Notes under the pieces: generated by a model
Told to the model about the DNA's origin: nothing
What the model saw: the letters and a program-made list of their open reading frames with translations, nothing else
Database searches by the model: none
Translations under genes and position numbers: made by a program
Assembly: GCA_002415785.1 (NCBI GenBank)
Contig: DIAJ01000003.1
Coordinates: 161,286-225,285 of the forward strand
Length of the DNA stretch: 64,000 nucleotides
Direction: 5' to 3'
Source: Flavobacteriales bacterium UBA5081
Lineage (GTDB): Bacteria; Bacteroidota; Bacteroidia; Flavobacteriales_E; Vicingaceae
Shown: positions 9,185-18,104 of the stretch, in pieces
How positions within the stretch are numbered: position 1 is the stretch's first letter
Layout of the letters: each line of letters opens with the position of its first letter

Positions 9185-10001
9185 TTTAAATATTGTTACT
9201 TACTCTGCAAAAGGAGAATCACTCTTTAGTGCATTAAAGACACTATGGTTTTATAAGAACCTAATTTGGGTTTTTGCAAAAAGAGATCTACAGGTAAAAT
9301 ATGCACAAACCTATCTAGGTTTTACGTGGAGTGTGTTTAAGCCACTATTAGGCCTTTCAATTTACACCTTCTTTTTTGGATTTATACTCAACTGGGAGTC
9401 TGAGGGCATCGCATACCCCATTTATGTTCTCAGCGGACTTATTAGCTGGAACCTATTCACTTATATTGTTGGAAATGGCAGCTCTGCGATACTTGAATCA
9501 AATGATCTTATTAAAAAAATATACTTTCCAAAAAGCATTTTACCTATTTCGAAAAGTCTTGTTGGTTTAATTGAGAGTGGCATTAGCTTCATCTTACTAA
9601 TTCCATTATTATTCTACTATGAAGTACACATAAGCTGGAAAATTATATTACTACCATTTACCGTTCTTTTTACACTATTATTGGGCCTTTCGGCTACATT
9701 TATAATTAGTTCTTTTTCAATCAAAAAAAGAGATCTTTTGCAAGTCCTACCGTTTATTTTAAATATGGCAATTTGGTTTGCGCCGGTTTTTTTTACTATA
9801 GACATACTGCCGGAAAAGCTTCAGTTTTTGATGAAACTTAACCCAATAGCCAATATGGTTGATGCTTGGAGGTGGACAATGTTCGATTACAAGCACTTTG
9901 AAGTTATATGGCTAATAAACTTTATTTTAGCTATTTTGATTAGTATTGTAAGCTATTATATTTACAACAAACGCGAGCAAAAATTTGCCGACTTTGCTTA
10001 A
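9165..10001 (+). CDS. wzm: ABC-2 type polysaccharide export permease (Wzm-like)
   Basis: An integral membrane protein of 278 residues with about six transmembrane helices and the cytoplasmic start WVFAKRDLQVKYAQTYLGFTW, which is characteristic of O-antigen/teichoic-acid ABC permeases (Wzm/TagG). With the ATPase gene 5 bases downstream it forms the exporter that moves lipid-linked glycan across the inner membrane. The start is ATG 9165 (a second ATG follows directly). It overlaps the aminotransferase gene by 20 bases, so translation is probably coupled. Its presence argues for ABC-dependent rather than Wzx/Wzy-dependent assembly of the product. Confidence 0.92.
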   Translation: MMKQVSNLNIVTYSAKGESLFSALKTLWFYKNLIWVFAKRDLQVKYAQTYLGFTWSVFKPLLGLSIYTFFFGFILNWESEGIAYPIYVLSGLISWNLFTYIVGNGSSAILESNDLIKKIYFPKSILPISKSLVGLIESGISFILLIPLLFYYEVHISWKIILLPFTVLFTLLLGLSATFIISSFSIKKRDLLQVLPFILNMAIWFAPVFFTIDILPEKLQFLMKLNPIANMVDAWRWTMFDYKHFEVIWLINFILAILISIVSYYIYNKREQKFADFA

Positions 10002-10006
10002 ACCCA

Positions 10007-11272
10007 ATGAAAGCAGACACTGTAATAGAAGTAAATCAGCTAAGTAAAAGCTATGAACTAAGGTCTCCTAGAGAAGGAGAACATAAAAAGTTCAAGGCGC
10101 TTGACCAAGTTACTTTTGAAGTAAAAAGAGGAGAAAGTGTTGCCATTATTGGAGCAAATGGAAGTGGAAAAAGTACGCTACTAAAAATTCTTGCTGGGGT
10201 GAGTAAGCCAAGCTCAGGAGAGGTTAAAATTAGAGGAAGAGTTGCAAGCATTTTAGACATTGGAGCCGGCTTTCATCCTGAATTAAATGGAATAGACAAT
10301 ATTTTTGTTAATGCCCAACTTTTGGGATTCAAAAAGAAAGAAATTACACCCAAGGTAGATAAAATCATTGCATTTAGCGGAATAGGAAACTTTATTTACG
10401 AACCGGTAAAAAACTATTCTAACGGCATGTTTCTAAGGCTTGCTTTCAGCATAGTTGCTCATCTTGATTTTGACATTTATTTGTTTGACGAAGTTTTGGG
10501 TGTTGGTGATGCGGAGTTTATCATAAAGTCAAAGGAAGTTATTCAACAAATAGTTGCTTCTGACAAAACGGTAATAGTAGTTAATCACTTTACACAAGAA
10601 AGCAGCATGTTTACTAGACTATTTGAAATTAACAAAGGCAAACTCACTCATCAATCTAACAAATCAAACTTATTTAACTCATATATTTATCAGGCAGTTG
10701 AAAAGTCTAACAAAAAAGTATTTCACCAGGGTTTTCAACTTAGTAATTTTTTAAAAATTCCAAATCAAGAAAAAGTTAAACTTATTAAGTTAAAGGTATT
10801 TCACCCAAACGAAGAAAATATCGAATTAACATCAAACCTACCTATAGAACTATCAGTTACTTACACAACAAAAAACACAAACAGCTCAATAAATCCCATC
10901 ATAACAATAAGCGACATTTCAGGCACAATCATTTTTACAACAAGCCCCATTATCAACGGATTAACAATAAAAACAAAAAAACCATTCACCTTTGAAGCGA
11001 AATGTATTATTCCAAAAAACTTTTTCAATTCAACAATTTATTCTTTGGGTTTGTCATTTGTAGCTAATGCTGAAATCATTAAAAGTTTTGACATTGAAAA
11101 AAATCAAGAAAACATTAATGACTATGGGTTAGTAGCATCTTTTCAAAATCTTGCCTGTTTTCAGTTAAAATCAGTTATTAAAAGCTTCAAAAATTTAAAT
11201 GACATCCACTTTTCTACAGGGCTTATAATGCCATATCTCGAATGGAAAATAAAGCAATATGAAACCCACTAA
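10007..11272 (+). CDS. wzt: Polysaccharide ABC transporter ATP-binding protein with C-terminal glycan-binding-type domain (Wzt-like)
   Basis: The ATPase domain spans residues 1 to about 235: Walker A GANGSGKST at 49-57, signature YSNGMFLRLAF, Walker B IYLFDEVLGVGD and a switch histidine in VVNHF. The remaining 185 or so residues form a beta-rich extension like the Wzt C-terminal domain, which in E. coli O8/O9a recognises the chemically capped non-reducing end of the finished polymer before export. By analogy this exporter may need a terminal cap (for example methyl), and two methyltransferases lie close by (11259 and 12612). The 421-residue length fits extended Wzt proteins. Confidence 0.93.
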   Translation: MKADTVIEVNQLSKSYELRSPREGEHKKFKALDQVTFEVKRGESVAIIGANGSGKSTLLKILAGVSKPSSGEVKIRGRVASILDIGAGFHPELNGIDNIFVNAQLLGFKKKEITPKVDKIIAFSGIGNFIYEPVKNYSNGMFLRLAFSIVAHLDFDIYLFDEVLGVGDAEFIIKSKEVIQQIVASDKTVIVVNHFTQESSMFTRLFEINKGKLTHQSNKSNLFNSYIYQAVEKSNKKVFHQGFQLSNFLKIPNQEKVKLIKLKVFHPNEENIELTSNLPIELSVTYTTKNTNSSINPIITISDISGTIIFTTSPIINGLTIKTKKPFTFEAKCIIPKNFFNSTIYSLGLSFVANAEIIKSFDIEKNQENINDYGLVASFQNLACFQLKSVIKSFKNLNDIHFSTGLIMPYLEWKIKQYETH

Positions 11273-11969
11273 AACAAAACTTTCTGGCAAACACACGATC
11301 TACTCTTATTACTCAAAAAGTGTATTAAACTATTTAATTGAAGAGATCTTTAATCAGAAAGTATATAGTTTTAGTTCAGAAAAAAAGTCACCATTAATAT
11401 TTGACATTGGAGCCAACATTGGCTTAGCCAGTATTTTCTTTATCCAAACGCACCCTACGGCTATAATCAAATCTTTTGAACCTCAAAAAGAAAACATTGA
11501 GTTGTTCAATAAAAACATAAAAAACAAAAACATTGAACTTTACCCTTATGCTATAAGTAACAAGTATGAAGAAAGAAAGCTATATATTTGTTCAAAAAAA
11601 GATAAATACCTTCCGATAAGCAGCCTACTCAAGAGCAAACAAACAACTAACTATGAAATAGTTAATACAGTTCCATTTCATAAAGTAGTTAAAGAGCATG
11701 AAACAATTGATTTGTGTAAAATTGATATAGAAGGTGAGGAATCAAATATAGTAGAGGACTTGATTAATCATAAATTATTACGTCGAATCAAGGAGTATAT
11801 TATTGAATATCACTTTTCAGCTAAACAACCTTACTCAATAGAAGAGCTTATAAAGCTATTTAACAGTTATGGTTTTTTACATACTATTATCAATGAAGTA
11901 AGTTATGAAAACAACCCATTTTTCAATACAACATTAATCCGATTTAAGCTTAATGAAAATAGAAATTAA
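11259..11969 (+). CDS. FkbM-family SAM-dependent methyltransferase
   Basis: A 236-residue methyltransferase. The SAM-binding loop is LIFDIGANIGLASIFF, followed by the acidic strand SFEPQKENIELF. The family-typical CKIDIEGEE motif is near residue 155. FkbM enzymes O-methylate sugars or polyketides and are common in surface-polysaccharide loci. It overlaps the wzt gene by 14 bases and the next oxygenase gene by 17, so it belongs to the same transcription unit. It could supply a capping methyl group recognised by the Wzt C-terminal domain (inference). Confidence 0.88.
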   Translation: MKPTKTKLSGKHTIYSYYSKSVLNYLIEEIFNQKVYSFSSEKKSPLIFDIGANIGLASIFFIQTHPTAIIKSFEPQKENIELFNKNIKNKNIELYPYAISNKYEERKLYICSKKDKYLPISSLLKSKQTTNYEIVNTVPFHKVVKEHETIDLCKIDIEGEESNIVEDLINHKLLRRIKEYIIEYHFSAKQPYSIEELIKLFNSYGFLHTIINEVSYENNPFFNTTLIRFKLNENRN

Positions 11970-12615
11970 AAAGTTCAAAGAAAACGGATTTATTACTTTA
12001 GAAAACACTTTTGATCTAGCAACTTTTGAATTGGTTAAACGCATTTCTATTCAGCTCAAAAAAGAGTATGCCAATGAAAGATTACTAGGCAGCGCTAAAC
12101 CCTTTGGGGTACCAACTTATTGGAAAGGTGTTGATATGGCCTCAAAATACAGCACTAAACTATATGAACTATACACCTCTAAAGTAATGACATACATAGC
12201 TTCTATTTTATTAGAAACAAAAACGGTATATCTTTTCAATGATCAAGTAGTGGTTAAGCAACCAAAAGAAAATTTCACTTTTGAAAAGCACTTTGATAAT
12301 CAATACGGCCCTAACCCTGAAATGGCTCTAGATAATAAATTTAAAACGATAACTTGCTGTTGGGTTTTAGATGATTTTAGCAAAAACAATGGCCCTATTA
12401 CTTTTTTTCATCAAAACGGCCAAGTTATTACGCCTTTACCAAAAGCAGGCTCACTCTTAATATGGGATGGTAATTTAGTTCATTCATCGAGTAGAAATAA
12501 TACAAATAATGCTAGGTGCGTTTGGTTAAACATCTACAGTAATGTTGATATTCAAAAAGTTCCAACACAAAAGCCTTTCTTTAAAAATTTCTATAACACC
12601 AAGGTGAGTTTCTAG
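11953..12615 (+). CDS. PhyH-family Fe(II)/2-oxoglutarate-dependent oxygenase (copy 1)
   Basis: A 220-residue phytanoyl-CoA-dioxygenase-like protein. The metal triad is visible: His113 and Asp115 in KHFDNQ and distal His177 in NLVHSSS, with the 2-oxoglutarate-binding Arg188 eleven residues further on. Such enzymes hydroxylate, epimerise or desaturate small molecules. It shares only the fold and triad with the other two copies in the locus (14250 and 23973). It overlaps the FkbM gene by 17 bases. Its stop TAG lies in a CTAG tetramer that also provides the stop of the convergent TylF gene. The substrate cannot be predicted. Confidence 0.85.
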   Translation: MKIEIKKFKENGFITLENTFDLATFELVKRISIQLKKEYANERLLGSAKPFGVPTYWKGVDMASKYSTKLYELYTSKVMTYIASILLETKTVYLFNDQVVVKQPKENFTFEKHFDNQYGPNPEMALDNKFKTITCCWVLDDFSKNNGPITFFHQNGQVITPLPKAGSLLIWDGNLVHSSSRNNTNNARCVWLNIYSNVDIQKVPTQKPFFKNFYNTKVSF

Positions 12616-13319
12616 TAATTATTCCAAAAACAAGCATATTTCCCTATTTTTTTTGGATTTACTTTGATTGAGAAGTCTTTTAAGAAGTTATCTACTGCTT
12701 TTCTGCAACTAAAAACCGGGACATAATAATCATCAACAATAACTACTGCTGAGGAAGACAGTAATGGAGTAAATTTAAAAAGAGAGCTATAAGTCGCACC
12801 ATAAACATCAACATCTATATGTAAGAGCGCAACTGAAGAAACTAGTTTATCAACACTTTCGATATTTTCAATATAACTTTTTACTATTTGAACGTTTTTC
12901 TCAAGTTTAAACGACTTAAACAAACTGTAAACCCCATCAACTGTTGGCTGGTTTCTAAATTTACCATTTTCAGTAAAGTTATTTATAGAGGAAATATCTT
13001 CATTATTTAAATAGTCACTATTAAAACCATCAAATGAATCTATTAAAACAAACTTCTTATAAACACCTAAGCATTCTAAAAGCGACTTTAAATAAAGAGC
13101 CATCCCCCCTTTATAGACTCCAATTAGAACAACATCCCCAGAAACATCTTGCTCTACGATTTTAACAACCAAGCTAAAAAGGTCATGAAAAAAGGACTTT
13201 TCAATCATTGTCAAATGTTTATTTTCGTCTATAATTATTCTCATTTGACCTATTGAGGTTATTTGAGTCGGTGGATTTATAAACTCTAAAACTTCTTGAT
13301 ATTGATTAATTCCACGCAT
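12612..13319 (-). CDS. TylF/MycF-type macrocin O-methyltransferase-like protein
   Basis: A 235-residue class I SAM methyltransferase of the TylF family. Typical features are VVLIGVYKGGMAL as the SAM loop, VLIDSFDGF, and the Mg-binding region ALLHIDVDVYGATYSSL followed by VVIVDDYYVP. TylF relatives O-methylate deoxysugar hydroxyls. In the usual SAM loop GVxxGG the first residue is often an acidic partner; here it reads LIGVYKGG, which looks intact. It runs against the operon. Its stop shares CTAG with the neighbouring oxygenase, and its ATG at 13319 abuts the next plus-strand gene. It may methylate the sugar made by the locus. Confidence 0.85.
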   Translation of the reverse strand: MRGINQYQEVLEFINPPTQITSIGQMRIIIDENKHLTMIEKSFFHDLFSLVVKIVEQDVSGDVVLIGVYKGGMALYLKSLLECLGVYKKFVLIDSFDGFNSDYLNNEDISSINNFTENGKFRNQPTVDGVYSLFKSFKLEKNVQIVKSYIENIESVDKLVSSVALLHIDVDVYGATYSSLFKFTPLLSSSAVVIVDDYYVPVFSCRKAVDNFLKDFSIKVNPKKIGKYACFWNNY

Positions 13320-14269
13320 TGTGTACTATAAAATTTACTACTTTTAACTTATTTATCCCTACATACAAAAACGAATTGAAAAGAAACTTACAAAAGGCAG
13401 CAGTTGTAATTTTTACTTATAAAAAAACTGATTTTTTATGTAATATTATTAAAGAAACTATTAAATACAATCCTCCAAAAATATACTTTATAATAGACTA
13501 TTCTGACTCGCCTGAAATAATCATAAAACAAAAAAAAATAAGACAACTTATAAGTTCAATTAAGACTCAAGCTAAAGTAACAGTATTTAGTCCAAGTTCT
13601 CATCAAAGTGTTAAACAAATTTTTGATTATGGATTAAATGAAGTGTTTAAACATGAACAAGAAGCTATTATTCTAGAAGATGATACAATGCCATCTCCTC
13701 TTTTTTTTGAATTTTGCTCTGAAATGCTTGTATTGAAAAAACATGAAAGCAGGATAGGAGCTATTTGTGGTTGCAACCTTGATGCTGTTGAAAAACCTTC
13801 CTCTTACTTTTTATCTAATGTGGCACTTCCATTTTGGGGATGGGCAACCTGGAAACACAAGTGGAGTATGTTGGAGCGAACTTATGACTTCTGGTTAGAT
13901 TACAGAAACAAAAACACCAGAAGTAGTAGTTCTAAATTTTTACAAATCATTGAACCAATTTTTGATCGGTCAGTTAATAAAGACAAATCTTGGGATGTTA
14001 GATGGTCGATGTTCTTATTAGCAAACGACCTACAGACTATACTACCTTCTATAAATTTAATTTCAAATAAAGGGTTTACTGAAGAAGCAACTTATACAAA
14101 TATTGAGAATTCACAATTTGCTAATTTAAAAGTCCCTAATGTTAATTTTACACCACCTTACAAACAAATTGAAGACACTTCAGCATTAAACAGCTACCAT
14201 AATAAAATTAGTTTATTCATCCAGGATATAGCAAAAAGAAACACTACCAATGAAAAAGCCACTTTTTAA
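13319..14269 (+). CDS. Glycosyltransferase, HlpA-like (GT-A fold)
   Basis: A protein of up to 316 residues. It contains AAVVIFTYKKTDFL at the start of the fold, ILEDDTMPSPLFFEF (EDD metal motif near residues 120-122) and PFWGWATWKHKW, a signature of the HlpA-like bacterial glycosyltransferases related to GNT-I. There is no early in-frame ATG. A TTG at 13319 or a TTG at 13376 (MKRNLQKAAVV) are the candidate starts. The later one matches the family better and leaves 56 bases for a divergent promoter region, but I cannot decide. It overlaps the next oxygenase gene by 20 bases. Confidence 0.82.
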   Translation: MCTIKFTTFNLFIPTYKNELKRNLQKAAVVIFTYKKTDFLCNIIKETIKYNPPKIYFIIDYSDSPEIIIKQKKIRQLISSIKTQAKVTVFSPSSHQSVKQIFDYGLNEVFKHEQEAIILEDDTMPSPLFFEFCSEMLVLKKHESRIGAICGCNLDAVEKPSSYFLSNVALPFWGWATWKHKWSMLERTYDFWLDYRNKNTRSSSSKFLQIIEPIFDRSVNKDKSWDVRWSMFLLANDLQTILPSINLISNKGFTEEATYTNIENSQFANLKVPNVNFTPPYKQIEDTSALNSYHNKISLFIQDIAKRNTTNEKATF

Positions 14270-15134
14270 AGAAGAAGCCCATAACAATAGTTATTTTGAG
14301 AATGGGTATATAAAAACAAATCTGCTGAACAAGGAGATGGTAAAAAGCACTTTAGACAAAATATTAAGCTTAAAACCAGATGATAATTACGCACCTAATC
14401 GAAAAGGCGCTTCTACTTACCATTGTACTTTTTTAGACACCAATGAGGACTATAAAAGAGCTAGCAATAAATTATTTAAAGATATATTTAACCCAATTGT
14501 AGATCAACTTTTTTATGATTACCATGTGTGGAACGCAAATTTATATGTTAAACCACCGGGAGAAGGAAAATTTGAAATACATCAAAACTGGACACATGTA
14601 AAAAATGAAAAAGACACTTCATTTACAATATGGTGCCCACTAGTTGACACTAACAAAGAAAATGGAACTATCTGGCTGGTTGAAGGAAGTCACAAGATTC
14701 TTCCTGACATTGCTACTTTAAATGTACCCTACTACTTTAAAGAATTTGAAAACAAGCTAGTAGACAACTATCTAAAGCCAATCGACTGTAAAGCGGGAGA
14801 TGCTGTTATTTTTGAGGACGGAGTTATTCATTTTTCTGACCTTAACAGATCAAAAAAACCGAGATACGCTTTGCAAATTCTAATTGGCCCAAAAAACATT
14901 AAGCCTGTTTACTATTACTACGATAAAAGTAAGCCTGAACTTGGTTTTGAAGTTTTTGAAATTAATGATGAGTTTTTTATGAAAAACAACTATCAAACGT
15001 TTCATAAAAAACCTAGTGATCAAAGGTCATTGGGCTTTGTTCCAAATCACAATAAATTAATATCTGAACTAGAGTTCAAGGAGGCTATAAAAAATGGCTC
15101 CAAGAGAAGAAAGAAAGTCTACTTAGAAGAATAA
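14250..15134 (+). CDS. PhyH-family oxygenase with HxN instead of HxD (copy 2)
   Basis: A 294-residue phytanoyl-CoA-dioxygenase-family protein. Distal His194 (VIHFSD) and Arg205 fit the 2-oxoglutarate enzymes, as do the GDAVIFEDG and EGSHK motifs. The proximal metal motif reads His111-Gln112-Asn113 (IHQNWTHV), where the related copy at 23973 has HQD. An Asn ligand may weaken Fe(II) binding or change chemistry; halogenase-type members have Ala/Gly here, so this is not a halogenase signature. It overlaps the glycosyltransferase gene by 20 bases. A structural or modified catalytic role is possible. Confidence 0.85.
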   Translation: MKKPLFKEEAHNNSYFENGYIKTNLLNKEMVKSTLDKILSLKPDDNYAPNRKGASTYHCTFLDTNEDYKRASNKLFKDIFNPIVDQLFYDYHVWNANLYVKPPGEGKFEIHQNWTHVKNEKDTSFTIWCPLVDTNKENGTIWLVEGSHKILPDIATLNVPYYFKEFENKLVDNYLKPIDCKAGDAVIFEDGVIHFSDLNRSKKPRYALQILIGPKNIKPVYYYYDKSKPELGFEVFEINDEFFMKNNYQTFHKKPSDQRSLGFVPNHNKLISELEFKEAIKNGSKRRKKVYLEE

Positions 15135-15148
15135 TTAACATTTTTACA

Positions 15149-15961
15149 TTGTCCGCCTTGAGTGAAAAGAAAAAGACAGTTATTATTATAGGAGCAAACT
15201 CCTCACTGGGCAAACACCTTTGCTCTATTTTTATTGAAAAAGAGTGGAGTGTTATTGCAACATCGAGAAAAAAGCCCAAACTAAAAGAAGCAAGCTGTTT
15301 TAAAATTAACTTAGAAAAGGAGTCTTCGATTAGAAAAGGTGTAAAAAATATTTTGAAAAATATTGACCAAATTGACTTAGTTATACTTGCAAATGGAGTT
15401 GTATATTCTGGTGCATTTGAATCTTTTACAACAAAAGAAATTAATCGTCAAATACAACTTAACTTCTTGGGTAACTTATCAGTTGTTCAGAAGCTTTTAC
15501 CTAAAATGAGAGAGCAAAAGTCTGGCACTATAGTTACCGTTTCCTCCTTATGCGGTTTAGTCACTTTTCCAATGCTCTCTTTGTATCACGCTTCAAAGTG
15601 GGCGCTAGAAGGCTTCTGCGAATCGCTTTACTACGAAATGTTACCTTTTGGAATAAGAGTAAAAATTATTGAACCGGGAGGCATTAAGTCAGAAGACGGA
15701 TATTCTTCAATTGTTTTTCCAAAAAACTCAATCCCTGACTATCAAGAACTGTTAGATAAAGTTCATAATACCGAATGGTTCCCCTCTTTTACTTCTGTAG
15801 ATATTGTAGCCAGTCAAATTTATAAAGCTGCCACAGATTCCAAAAAACAACTTCGCTATATTATTGGAGAGGAGAGCATAAAATTCATAAACGAAAGGCA
15901 AAAAGGGTTTATTGATGAAAGTTATCTTTTAAAAATGAAAAATAGATTCAATGAGGATTGA
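15149..15961 (+). CDS. Short-chain dehydrogenase/reductase (SDR)
   Basis: A classical SDR of about 270 residues. It has a nucleotide-binding glycine motif in IIGANSSLGKHL, an NG motif in LANGVVYSG, the catalytic Ser in VSSLCG, and Tyr146/Lys150 in YHASK. The start is probably TTG at 15149 or TTG at 15158, as no ATG precedes the Rossmann motif. The family includes 3-oxoacyl-ACP reductases; in a locus with an ACP and a KAS III enzyme it could reduce a 3-ketoacyl group to 3-hydroxyacyl. It could equally act on the product of the P450/UbiA module, whose first gene overlaps it by 11 bases. Confidence 0.85.
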   Translation: MSALSEKKKTVIIIGANSSLGKHLCSIFIEKEWSVIATSRKKPKLKEASCFKINLEKESSIRKGVKNILKNIDQIDLVILANGVVYSGAFESFTTKEINRQIQLNFLGNLSVVQKLLPKMREQKSGTIVTVSSLCGLVTFPMLSLYHASKWALEGFCESLYYEMLPFGIRVKIIEPGGIKSEDGYSSIVFPKNSIPDYQELLDKVHNTEWFPSFTSVDIVASQIYKAATDSKKQLRYIIGEESIKFINERQKGFIDESYLLKMKNRFNED

Positions 15962-18104
15962 TGAACTAGATATTTCAACTTGGGCATTTTCACAAGACTC
16001 CAATTATTATTATTCGGAACTCCGAAAAAAGGGAAGTGTTCATTATATTTCTAAGAACAATACATACTTAGTAACCGGATATAACACTGCGATAGAAGTA
16101 CTTAACAATCATCAAATCTTTAGTTCCTCAGGCGAACATTCCTTTGATCCTATCTTACTTAACTGTGACCCTCCTAAACATACAACTCATCGTAAAATCT
16201 TAGCAGGAGGAGAAGCTCCATTTTCATCCAAACGAATTGAATTATTTTCTAATGACATTACAAACATTGCAAATGGACTAATTAGTCACTTAAAATCCAA
16301 TTCATCCTTTGAACTAATGAACGACTTTGCAATGCCCTTTTCTTCATTAGTTATACTAAAGCTTTTGGGGTTAAATGCCGATTACAATAAAAAGCTTAAA
16401 AAATGGACAACTACAGCGGTTAGTTCAGCTTCAATACACAATAATAAAACTGCCGAAGAAAATTGGCAACAACTAAAACCAGATTTAAAAAGATGGATTT
16501 CTGAAGCAAAACAATCCAAATCACCAGGGGGATTAAATGAATTAATTTTTCACCCTTATTCTCAAAAAAACTTTAACGAAGATTCTATTATTAACTTAAC
16601 AAAAGTTCTACTCTTAGGAGGAAATGAAACAACCCCTAACTTAATTGCCTCATGCTTGTATCGTTTACTAAGCAACGCCCAATTAAAAAATAAAATTAAA
16701 GAAAACAGGCAACTTGTAAATCAGCTCATTAATGAGACATTAAGAATTGATGCTCCAACACAAATAATACAAAGAACTTGTACTCAAGATTATGTTTTAG
16801 ACAATTCTTTAATTCCTAAAAATAGCTTAGTTAGCATATCAATTGGAGCGGCTAATATGGATCCTACAGTTTTTGAGAATGCTAATGAGTTTGAACTAAA
16901 CCGAGGTGGCAAAATTCTTTCATTTGGATATGGACCACATTACTGTATTGGCGCTCATTTAGCGAAATTAGAAACAAAAATTGCACTAAACTCACTCCTC
17001 AATTCATTTGCTGATATAAGATTAAGTAGAAAAGACAAGTTAATTACCCACAGTCATTCTAGTCATGTAAAGGCAGTTGAGAAGCTTACACTAAACTGTA
17101 AACAACAAGCACCTCCTATAAAACTCTCAATAATAAAGCAAAAAGCGATTAAACTCATTAAAAATGAACAAACCTCTAACGGAGAGCTACCCACCTACGA
17201 ATCCTATCCATCACAACATGATGTAAAAAAGAAAAATTGGCACATTACTCAATCCTCTCCATTTGTACATGCAAATATCTTATACTCCATTTCAACTGAA
17301 AAAGATCTACAAAAGGTATTTTCAAAAGGAGTTGGGTTCATACTACAACAAAAAGAACTAGGAGATACGTGGCGGTTCTGGAAGATTTCAAAAGGAATAA
17401 ATAATGTTCCAATTGATGTAGATGATACCGCCATCTGTTCTTTAGTTTTAGAGAAAAACAACTACAACCTCAACAACAAAAAAACACTGCATAACAACAT
17501 CTTAAAAAAAGGAACAATAAAAACCTGGATAGTTCCTAATAAAAGATTGTTTTTGACCAACCCACTTCTATGCTTCAAACTAATCTTAGAAAAGAGACAT
17601 TATCGAAACAGCATTAAAAACAATTTTCTTCACCCCGACGACTCTGAGCTTTCCGTAGCCCTAAATGTCATTTCTTATTTAAAAGAGTCTACTCAAACCA
17701 CAACTGCCATTAGTAATTGCATTGTACTTTGGGAGCAACGTAAAATCAGTGGAGACTTTTACAACAATTTAATGGTAACCATATTTCATATTGCCAGGGC
17801 TTATAAAGAAGGTGTAGTGTCACTTAAAAAGCTTGTCCCAGAAATAGTAAATGATATTGAAAAAAACTATCAAAAACTCTGCTTTGCAGAACTTTTACTT
17901 GCAGCATTAAGCTTAAAATACTTTGAAGTTAAAAACGAGTTATACGATAAAATAAAAACACTAATTTTATCCATTACCTCTGAGGAGGACTTCAAATTCC
18001 ATCATTTTGAATATTTCACCTCTAAGGATAGAAATTACGTAGCGGGAAGCCATTGCTTAACAGCTGCTTGGTTTTTAGAACTTACTTCAGAATGGAAGGA
18101 CTAA
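15951..18104 (+). CDS. Cytochrome P450 fused to a C-terminal terpene-cyclase-like alpha/alpha-toroid domain
   Basis: A 717-residue two-domain protein. Residues 1 to about 385 are a complete bacterial soluble P450: I-helix LLLGGNETT (223-228), E262-x-x-R265 (ETLR), and heme loop FGYGPHYCIG with Cys332 as thiolate ligand. From about 395 to 717 follows a helical domain resembling the prenyltransferase/squalene-cyclase toroid. It has the DVDDTA motif at 489-494, matching the DxDD(TA) general-acid motif of class II terpene cyclases, preceded by GDTWRFWKI. Only one toroid is present, whereas class II cyclases use two, so the cyclase activity is uncertain. The gene overlaps SDR and UbiA genes on either side. 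No ferredoxin or reductase gene was seen in the window. Confidence 0.85.
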   Translation: MRIDELDISTWAFSQDSNYYYSELRKKGSVHYISKNNTYLVTGYNTAIEVLNNHQIFSSSGEHSFDPILLNCDPPKHTTHRKILAGGEAPFSSKRIELFSNDITNIANGLISHLKSNSSFELMNDFAMPFSSLVILKLLGLNADYNKKLKKWTTTAVSSASIHNNKTAEENWQQLKPDLKRWISEAKQSKSPGGLNELIFHPYSQKNFNEDSIINLTKVLLLGGNETTPNLIASCLYRLLSNAQLKNKIKENRQLVNQLINETLRIDAPTQIIQRTCTQDYVLDNSLIPKNSLVSISIGAANMDPTVFENANEFELNRGGKILSFGYGPHYCIGAHLAKLETKIALNSLLNSFADIRLSRKDKLITHSHSSHVKAVEKLTLNCKQQAPPIKLSIIKQKAIKLIKNEQTSNGELPTYESYPSQHDVKKKNWHITQSSPFVHANILYSISTEKDLQKVFSKGVGFILQQKELGDTWRFWKISKGINNVPIDVDDTAICSLVLEKNNYNLNNKKTLHNNILKKGTIKTWIVPNKRLFLTNPLLCFKLILEKRHYRNSIKNNFLHPDDSELSVALNVISYLKESTQTTTAISNCIVLWEQRKISGDFYNNLMVTIFHIARAYKEGVVSLKKLVPEIVNDIEKNYQKLCFAELLLAALSLKYFEVKNELYDKIKTLILSITSEEDFKFHHFEYFTSKDRNYVAGSHCLTAAWFLELTSEWKD

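Noticed and set aside
14250..15134. PhyH copy 2 as a non-heme iron halogenase
   Set aside because: Halogenases have Ala or Gly in place of the Asp ligand; this protein has Asn.
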